DNA of 64,000 nt from Verticillium longisporum (taxonomy: Eukaryota > Ascomycota > Sordariomycetes > Glomerellales > Plectosphaerellaceae), in the NCBI GenBank assembly GCA_019188255.1, contig JAETXT010000009.1:2542001-2606000 (forward strand), read 5' to 3'. The notes under the pieces were generated by a model that saw nothing but the letters and a program-made list of their open reading frames with translations, had not been told where the DNA came from and did no database searches. Positions 56,537 through 64,000 of the stretch are shown here, in pieces. The position numbers and the translations under genes are program-made. Positions within the stretch are counted from its first letter, which is position 1. Each line of letters starts with the position of its first letter.

Positions 56537-57892
56537 ATGGTCAAGGCTGGTACGTAAATATGAGAATCTACAAACATTTGCGTAGCTGACTTTGCACAAG
56601 TTGTTGCTGGCGCCGCTGGCGGTATTGGACAGGTTCGTACCGTCTCCAGATAACCCCTCCTTCGATCAAACCCCGCTGACCCGAGAATGCAGCCTCTTTC
56701 GCTCCTCCTGAAGCTTTCGCCTCTCGTTGACGAGCTTGCCCTTTACGATGTCGTCAACACTCCCGGTGTTGCTGCCGACCTGTCTCACATCTCTTCGGTC
56801 GCTGTACGTCTCCCTCAAGATGCGTAGGCCAGGCGCTCATCGAAACCCTGCTTAACAACGTCCCCTCATACAGAAGACTACCGGCTACCTCCCCAAGGAG
56901 GACGGTGCCAAGGCTGCCTTCAAGGATGCTGACATTATTGTCATCCCTGCCGGTGTTCCCCGTATGTTTCTCTGCGATGCTTCAGATTGGTGCTGGTCAT
57001 CACCGACCCAATACTGACCACACCTTCCGCAGGCAAGCCCGGCATGACCCGTGACGATCTCTTCAACATCAACGCCGGTATTGTCAAGGGCCTCATTGAG
57101 GTTGCCGCCGAGGTTGCTCCCAAGGCTTTCATCCTCGTCATCTCTAACCCTGTCAACTCGACTGTTCCCATCGCTGCCGAGGTTCTCAAGGCCAAGGGCG
57201 TCTTCAACCCTCAGCGTCTCTTCGGTGTCACCACCCTCGATATCGTTCGTGCCGAGACCTTCGTCGCCGAGATTTCCGGCAAGTCTAACCCCCAGGAACT
57301 TGTCGTTCCTGTCATCGGTGGTCACTCTGGCGAGACCATTGTCCCCCTCTTCAGCAAGGTCACCCCCTCGGTTTCCATTCCCGACGACAAGTACGACGCC
57401 CTCGTCAACCGTGTCCAGTTCGGTGGCGACGAGGTCGTCAAGGCCAAGGATGGCGCGGGCTCTGCCACCCTCTCCATGGCGTACGCTGGTTTCCGGTAAG
57501 ATAATTTCCCACCGCAGCTTACCCGACAGTTTTCTGACAAGATCGCAGTTTTGCGGAGAAGGTTCTGAAGGCCATCAAGGGCGAGAAGGGTCTTGTTGAG
57601 CCGAGCTACGTCTACCTGCCTGGCGTTCCTGGCGGCAAGGAGATCGCTGAGAAGACTGGCGTCGACTTCTTCTCCGTTCCCATCGAACTCGGCGTAAGAA
57701 TCCCTTGAGCCATACGCCAAGTAAAAACATCTACTAACTCATCTTCCTTCAGCCCAACGGCGCCGAGAAGGCCACCGATATCCTTGGTGACCTCAGCGAC
57801 AAGGAGAAGAAGCTCCTCGAGGCTGCCGTCACCGGCCTCAAGGGCAACATCAAGAAGGGTGTTGACTTTGCCCACAACCCCCTCAAAAGTGA
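56537..57892 (+). CDS. mdh: Cytosolic malate dehydrogenase (NAD)
   Basis: Interconverts malate and oxaloacetate with NAD. Seven exons: 56537-56549 (13-nt microexon), 56601-56632, 56693-56803, 56874-56961, 57033-57495, 57549-57693 and 57753-57892; about 330 aa. Residues: glycine loop [57 protein letters not shown], and the active-site [15 protein letters not shown]. The N-terminus MVKAVVAGAA has no presequence, and the C-terminus is not a PTS1, so the cytosolic form is likely. The frame breaks at a run of five C (57878-57882): one more C gives the expected short end NPPQK and TGA at 57890-57892. Without it, translation runs on into unrelated codons. Convergent with TRS33. Confidence 0.93.
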
Positions 57893-58138
57893 TTTTCCCC
57901 TCCTGGATTTCCTCCGCCGCAGCTGTCGACGGCTCGGCGAGCGTGCGGATTGCCCCACCTGTAGCCAAGAATACGGTGGTAGACAGAGTTACGACCAGGA
58001 GAGCCTGTTGCTGATTGTTTTGATTTTTGATTTTAGGCTGTAAGGTCTCATGGTCTCAGAACTTCTGTCAGGAAGCATGGTAGCCAGGGCCTCTATAATT
58101 CAAACATGCCGTGCGTGATGCGCGGGGTTCGAGAGGCT

Positions 58139-59026
58139 CTACGTTTTTGGAGCAAGCGTTTTGATCTGAAAGACGGCGGCGGGGAGCTCGTTCGTTTCGG
58201 CCTGAACCGTCGCATCCACACCCAAAGCAGCCAGCGCTCCACGCAGGATGCCACAAGGGAACCATAAGAACTAAAAGGACAGTCATAATTAGTAAAATGA
58301 ATTCATCGTCACTCAAAGCGTGGGTATCCATACCGGCTGTGCTCGCAAGACTGCCTGCCCTCCCACTTCGGTGCTCATCCTTGCAAACGGCCTAAAGTTG
58401 TTGTCCGTCAAAACGTAGACGCCCTGATAGCAGCGACACGGTCAGTCCTCAACCCAGACAGGTGCCACATGAGAAGAACACGGGTGCCCTACCCTGTGAT
58501 TTGTCTTGAGGTTATCCACTTGTTTCCTGAAGACCAGTGACCACAAGTCTTTGCAGAGGAATTTGATCACGTCGAGCGTGTCGTTGAATCGCGGCCTGTC
58601 GCGCGAAAAGCTACACCCACGAGGCCCAGTCAGCACAGGTAGCGCGTCCCACGAGGAAGGAAACAAAGCAACGTACCGCTCCACGAGCCCTTGGCCGACA
58701 CGGTATCCCAGCTTCTCCAACCTGTAGAAAACGGCATCCTTCTCCTCGTCCTCGTCCATCTTCTGGCCTGCACTCGCCGCCGTCCCGCCGCCGCCGCCGC
58801 CCGTCACGCTCGAGGCCGCGCGCTGGCTGACCGATGCCGTATCGGCCGAAGCTGGTGCGGGGTCTGAGGAGCCGCTGTTTGCTGTGGCGGCGTGGTCGAG
58901 CTCCTGCGTGACGCGGTATGCGAGGGGAACGAGCTCGATGAGGAGAAAGTCGTAGGCGGAAGAGCTCAGGAAGGAGGCGTTGGGGTCGGTCGAGTTGAAG
59001 GGGGGCATGACGGTTTCGAAAGACAT
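58139..59026 (-). CDS. trs33: TRS33, TRAPP complex subunit (Bet3 family)
   Basis: Subunit of TRAPP, the Rab GEF acting in ER-Golgi and later traffic. Four exons, 59026-58677, 58610-58493, 58423-58334 and 58270-58139, total 690 nt (229 aa). Family marks: SAYDFLLIELVPLAYRVT, YRLEKLGYRVGQGLVERF, DVIKFLCKDLWSLVFRKQVDNLKTNHRGVYVL, and the C-terminal QPFLWFPCGILRGALAALG with TLAPKT end. A disordered insert of about 45 residues (Ala/Ser/Gly with G7 run) separates helix 1 from helix 2 and makes it longer than usual (about 180-200). The frame is intact and phases agree. Confidence 0.92.
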
Positions 59027-59836
59027 GGTGGGCGAAGAAGGGGGGGAGGAAACGCTGCGTCGCACGTGCCGCTCCGGAAGGGATGTGTTGTTTGATTGAT
59101 TGATTATGTATTGACAGGTCTGCGCATCGCTCAGGAAGATTCGTCCTTGATCGTTGCACTGTTGAGCTGTGTGGTCATTGAGGTGGAAGGTAGAATGTCG
59201 AATGGGGATGCAAGACCCCGGCGGAGCTTGGGCACTTGGCTTACATGGGGACTGGCTCGAGGCATGTGCGCCGTTTGTGCGGGTACCTTGCTGCTTGCCT
59301 GGTTGTGCATCTGGCTCTCAAGTTTCACCCATATCCAACAGTTACAGACGATCATGACCACCCATCAATAAGGGCAATACGCGTCGTGCATAGAAACACC
59401 ATTTCGCGATTTGTTTAATGGCAATCGCGCTGGTTGGGATGCTACGTCTGTACTTACTGAAGCTCAACCATCGGAACAGCTGGACACCTACCGTTCCTCT
59501 ATATCGGCTTTCCACCGCCTCCTCATGTCTGCATGCAACACTTGATCCACCTGGAACACCTTCAAAATGGGGACCAGTGTATTCGTCTCTCGTAAGCCAA
59601 ACCCAAACTCCAGCGCTTTGATTCTTGTGCCGAACCGTGAAAGTCCAAGCCATTTCCTGACGCCTCCAAGTTTTTCTTGTCCGATGCCATCCGCTACCCT
59701 CGTATAGGCAGATGCCCCCCCCATCTCGTCGATGCCTTCTCGACTCCCCTTAACAGTCGATAGCCCGTTCCCTCCATTCTGAAGAACGTTCACCCCTAAA
59801 ATTAAAAGCACCGAAGAGGAATCTTCCGTCGGCATG
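59027..59836. other. Intergenic, TRS33 promoter to SIZ 3' flank
   Basis: 810 bp between two minus-strand genes. No supported reading frame, RNA or repeat. Confidence 0.45.
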
Positions 59837-61918
59837 TCAATAGTCTCCAAGCTCCGGGACAGACAAGTGTTGCTTCTTCCGAGGAGGAGGCGCATCATCA
59901 TCGTCGGAATCCAGAGTCAAGTCTACAAATTCCTGCGGGGCCGGCCTCTTGCCACTGACGGACCCCAGGCCGCGGGGCATCGACGAACTATCCCGTGTTG
60001 TCGGGGTTGCGGTCCCCTGTAGCGAACGGGAGGGCGTTTCATATTTGCGACCTCCCACAATGCTGATCTCGGAGATTTCCAGGTCGTCATCGTCGTCGAG
60101 AGCTGCCGATTGACTACCTCTATACGGGTTATGGTCATCGACGGATGATTGGGCATGCCACTGCGCATCGGGCTCTATTGTCACTTGCTCCAGATCTTTC
60201 GACGTATTGGCCAAAATGTCCTTGACATATCTAAAACAGAGGTGTTAATGGTGTGTCTCGGCAACAGGCTGAGAAACGTACTCGTCAATCGCAAGACTAT
60301 CATAAGTCGCGCTTTTGTTGCAGATGGGACACAGCCATTGAGGTCCCTGTTCTTGCAACTGAAGATAGGATGTGGCATCAAAGCACTGAATATGCTTGCA
60401 AACGTAGGAACGGCAAGGGATAGCCAACCGCATGTAGCTCAATGGGCATTTCAACGACAGGACTTGCGACGTCGTAACAATGTCCGTGTCGGCTGCTTCT
60501 TTGCGGACTAATTCAGTTAGCCACATGCAAGCCATACCGAGTGAGCTGCAAGGGGGGTGCGGGTGGCAGAGCACGACTTACTCTCTGAGATGACAGATGC
60601 TTTGGGTATCTTTTTGCCATGTTCGATCCTGGCAGCGAGGTCTTGCACCGACGTTGTCTTACATAGGTAGACGGCTACGTAGAACGGCTAGAAATTTGTT
60701 AGCCAAGATTGCAATCTTAAATTGACGTGCGCAACCGCATCGAGTTCATAAGTACCTTTGTCGTGAGCGCGTAGATCAGTTCAACGTTGTTCTCGTAGTT
60801 GCTAGGTTTCAATCGCAAAGCGTATGTAATGTCGACGGGGCGTGTCGAGCCAGGCTTGTTCTTCAGCCCCCGGAGGTTCGCCTTGATCTCGCCACCATTT
60901 ACTTTGACCTCAGACTGATGTGGAAACGCAATGTCCTGAATGCCATTTTTATCGCCGGCGCAGAAAACCATGACGCGGAAAGACTTGTCCGTGATACACT
61001 GCTGAAGTGCAGCGTGTTCACTGGCCCTAATCTTGATGGTAACCAGGTTCCTGTGCTGGCTCATGGCTAGCACTCAAGTCAGCCAAGGTCGATACATCCA
61101 GCGGCAACCAAGTCATTCATACCTTCGCAGGTGCGGATCGGGCCTACTGATCTTCTGATCTCGTAGAAGGGACTGGGTTTAAACTGGAGACCTGGGCAAA
61201 TCAATACAGCTGTTCGTCGATGAAGGGTCCAGAAAACCGTACTCATCTGAGAACCACCGTGATAGCCTACAGCGTGCCCGAGGCTGCTATGCGCACCGCC
61301 GCCGTTGAGGTTGCTCCCACTGAAATATGATCGAGCGGGTTGTGCAGGGGCATTGTTCGTGTAATCGAGCATGGCTGCAGGCTTCGGGGTAGTAGCGGAA
61401 GGGGTCGTGTGGGGATGTCCAGCTTTGGTATTTCGGATGCTTTGCTCGATCTGGCGAAATCGTGTCAGGTCCTTCCTATTGACGATCTCTTGTATGTCTG
61501 TGTCCAGGAGATAGAATCAGCACAAGTCCTCCTTCCGGTTCAGGCTGTGTTTCTATAGCGAAACAGACGTGTAAAGGCGGTTCCATCTTGACACTGCATT
61601 TGCCTTGGACAGGCAACCCATCAGGTCGGTTCCCAGGCAGATGTTGGAAGCATATCGAGGGCTGCACGCGCTTCTGGCGCATGATGCGGGCACGCCGCTT
61701 TGGAAGTGGAAGGGACGATGCAGAAGCAGATCATCAGGAGGGAAGGAGACAACCGGCCAACACTCACAGTTGACAATGCGTTGTTGCAGGCTGGCCTTGA
61801 CGCCGCTAGAGGTCAGGCCATTGAGCTGGCAGATCGTCGAAAGCTGCCTATTAAGCAAGGTGGTGCTCTGCACGACCTTCACCAGGGAGGCGACGTCGGC
61901 TCGTGGTATTTCAGGCAT
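59837..61918 (-). CDS. siz1: SIZ/PIAS-type SUMO E3 ligase
   Basis: SP-RING SUMO ligase. Seven exons, 61918-61768, 61497-61243, 61191-61123, 61066-60756, 60687-60582, 60507-60282 and 60230-59837, total 1512 nt (503 aa). A SAP DNA-binding domain lies near residues 10-50 (LSTICQLNGLTSSGVKASLQQRIV). A PINIT domain spans about 136-290 (LQFKPSPFYEI, FRVMVFCAGDKNGIQDIAFPHQSEVKVNG). The SP-RING at about 312-360 has CPLS, CKHIQCFD and WLCPICNK. The acidic C-terminus has SUMO-interacting motifs (FVDLTLDSDDDD and ISEISIVGG). Intron 1 is long (270 nt) compared with the others. Start ATG 61918 (MPEIPRADVASLVKVV) matches family N-termini. Siz1 versus Pli1 naming is a guess. Confidence 0.9.
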
Positions 61919-62715
61919 GGCTACCGTCGGTCGCAATCAATGTCCCTTCTCTGCCCGAATAGTAACCTCATAAGGGAACGGGACCAAGGCCGCCGCCCTG
62001 TTTGTCGCCTGTGTTCCCGCTATCGCAACGAAGGTCGAGGGCCCTGCAGAGCGCGCTTATGGCTATGGCGTATGGACGTGTCGTAGCCCGATTGTTCACA
62101 CGAAGGGTAACGTGTGCCAGGCGTGGACGCCAAGTGGTAGGAACAGAGTCTGTCGAGGGCGCGTGTCGCTCGCGCTGTCGAAATCCGGAATAGGAGGCAG
62201 GGTCGAGAGGCCCATGAGCAGTTAGCCGGCCGAGGACATGGGCGAGGAGAACGATGCGAGTGCAGGATGCAGCAAATGGTTCGATGGGGGTCGAGAATTC
62301 TCTACCTCAGATTCGCGCTGAGGTCATTCCTGGTTGGTCGCCTTGCGGTTGCGGGAGTCGTTGTCGTCGGCACCGAGGTGTGGTTGTAGAGTGTCGCAAA
62401 GAAGATCGCAGGGGTGTGGTTAAGGGAGAATGCGCTAGCGAGGGGTGCTATAAACCGATAAGATAACATGTCGAAGAAAGTGGCGGGGCCTTTTCATTTT
62501 TCGTTTGCGCCTGCGATTCCTTCATACTGAAATCTACACTCACCGACGCGGTGTCTGCATTCACAGCCTACGCCCCTCAACTTGCAAGGACAGCGCGAAA
62601 AGTTTAACCAGTCCTTCCATTATAGGATAGGACGTCGCATAATTTGGATTCAAGACCTAGGCCTTCCACCCACACAGGAACCACCAAGCCGCCTCGTCGG
62701 CCGTTCATACTCAAC
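61919..62715. promoter_or_regulatory. Divergent promoter SIZ/DUF2423
   Basis: 797 bp between two starts. No repeat or gene seen. Confidence 0.4.
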
Positions 62716-63230
62716 ATGGCCAAAAGTGCGAGGGCGAGTACGCGGAAGGCGAACAACCGGAGGCTGAAGCAGAATGTCTTCGGTCCTGTTGAGTCTGCTC
62801 GAACGGAGCGTCTGTCGGCGAAGTTGTTGGAACTGGCTGCTCAGCCCAAGCCCCAAAAAGAGCAGGACACGACCATGGACGTAGAGGACCTTGATGGTAA
62901 GTCTTCTGTCATTGGTGAATGACAAGGTAATGAGCCGTGGAAGAATCAGAGTCATTGACCGAGTATTGCAACCGTTTAGCTGAGATTACGAATGAGCCCG
63001 CCGCTGAAGCGTCTGAGCCCGTGGAAGACTCCAGTATGTCGTTCCCTTTTTGCAAGCCCATCATGCTTTGAAGGCCAAACTTTTCATATACTGACTTCGC
63101 AACAGATACGATGGACATTGAGGGCGCCAAGCCAGCCAGTAAGCCGAAGAGTGCCGGCAAGGTTCAGAAGAAGCGGAAGACGTCTAGGATTGTATTCCCC
63201 AAGTACAAAGATCGTAAGGGCAAGAAATGA
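62716..63230 (+). CDS. DUF2423 (LLP-homolog-like) nucleolar protein
   Basis: Small basic protein of the DUF2423 family, which includes yeast YBL028C and is linked to the nucleolus and large-subunit assembly. Exons 62716-62896, 62980-63033 and 63106-63230 total 360 nt (119 aa). The N-terminal block MAKSARASTRKANNRRLK with FGPVESARTERLSAKLLELA is the family signature. The middle is acidic (DTTMDVEDLD) and the end is basic (KVQKKRKTSR..VFPKYKDRKGKK). Introns have GTAAGT and GTATGT donors. No oddities. Precise role in ribosome assembly is from the family, not from this sequence. Confidence 0.85.
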
Positions 63231-64000
63231 GTTGCCAATCGTCTTATTTGACAAGGGGAGTTCGGAGTTCTAGTCAACTTTTGAATACATTGTCTTCAAG
63301 TTCTGTGATACTGTGGCCAGGACAGTTTCCTAAAAACATCATTACTTGCCCGAGACTTGCTTGGCAATACTTCACTGTAAATTCTACATTTGCAATGAAC
63401 ATTCATGCTCAGCTGAAAGAACTTGTCCATGTTCAGATTGAAGTACCTACAGGCATCTCCTGGACAGGTCAATTGACTCCAGTAGTGACTGTCGATGACT
63501 ACCTAGCTTGCTCGGTACCGAAGCTTGCTAAAGTACCTATATTTCCACTGATGTGCCCCTGAAAGACCCGCTGGCAGAGAATGGGGACCCCAGAGCACAC
63601 CCAATCAGAGTGCTCCACATGATGTAAGCCCACCCCCGACGATTCCCCCTTGCAGGTCTCGTACCTGTAAGTCAGACACCGCGATCCGCGTCTCGTCTTC
63701 TTCCACTACCGGTAGGCACCTTACTTCAGCTTGTTCAACGCGGGTCATGGATGAGACTGGCATGCCTGTTATTTCGTTCCCTCAAAGGCAGCCTCGACAC
63801 TCCGCCAGAAACTTCTGTCCGACTGAACCCTCCAGGGCTCGTTTGTGAAGTTCGCTGCCTGAGTGACCCATCTCCTCAGACTTGCTTTCGTCTCACGCCT
63901 ACGTTATTGTACACCCTGATGGGTTCACATCACGATGAGATACAATAACATATCTCGCTTCGAAATGTTGTTTCTCGTGATAGCGAACTTGTTGATACCG
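63231..64000. other. Right edge, no gene recognised
   Basis: 770 bp. Short frames on both strands lack similarity that I recognise. Probably 3' flank of the DUF2423 gene and upstream region of a gene beyond the edge. Confidence 0.4.

Overview
This window is nuclear DNA of a filamentous ascomycete, most likely a Sordariomycete. Most genes carry one to nine short introns (about 45-90 nt) with GT...AG borders and CTAAC/CTGAC branch-like sites. The protein set is typically fungal: an ERMES subunit, a Gti1/Pac2 (Wor1/Ryp1/Sge1-type) regulator, a fused ADE5,7, an Rco1/Tup1 repressor and C-5 sterol desaturase. Gene-flanking DNA is dotted with ACCTAGGTA-type palindromes. I did not assign a genus.

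Layout. 1-9.5 kb: MMM1 (5' part, minus), VPS45, MTO1, cardiolipin synthase (minus), SGE1-type regulator (minus). 9.5-16.4 kb: a gene-free stretch of almost 7 kb upstream of SGE1, rich in simple repeats and TACATGTA palindromes. 16.4-33.6 kb: a dense housekeeping block of TDP1-like, EDC1/PNRC-like decapping activator, RBX1, SPC1, CorA-type Mg transporter, ADE5,7, TIM8, uL23, BMT2 and enolase-phosphatase. 33.6-38 kb: gene-free with a C/CT-rich leader before a Ran1/Ksp1-like kinase (38.0-39.9). 40.0-41.1 kb: a repeat island, probably a decayed mobile element. 41.4-49.2 kb: AVT-type amino acid transporter, RMP1, RCO1/TUP1. 51.7-63.2 kb: ERG3, UPF0357 protein, eL28, cytosolic malate dehydrogenase, TRS33, SIZ/PIAS SUMO ligase and a DUF2423 nucleolar protein. 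The last 0.8 kb shows no gene.

There are no operons. Many neighbours are divergent pairs sharing one intergenic promoter (MMM1/VPS45, EDC1-like/RBX1, SPC1/CorA, ADE5,7/TIM8, uL23/BMT2, AVT/RMP1, TUP1/ERG3, UPF0357/eL28, SIZ/DUF2423). Functions are mixed: mitochondria (MMM1, MTO1, CRD1, TIM8), membrane traffic (VPS45, TRS33, SPC1), ribosome and RNA (uL23, eL28, BMT2, RMP1, EDC1-like), protein modification (RBX1, SIZ), and regulation (SGE1, TUP1, kinase).

A striking property is that six otherwise well-conserved genes (VPS45, TDP1-like, CorA, enolase-phosphatase, kinase, malate dehydrogenase) each contain one apparent frameshift. Four lie in a G/C homopolymer one base short and one in a TG dinucleotide repeat, which points to sequencing or assembly indels rather than pseudogenes. 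For the five single-base cases, adding one base makes the spliced CDS length divisible by three. I found no convincing undescribed system. The best candidates for a second look are the SGE1 upstream region, the 40-41 kb repeat island and the EDC1/PNRC-like protein.
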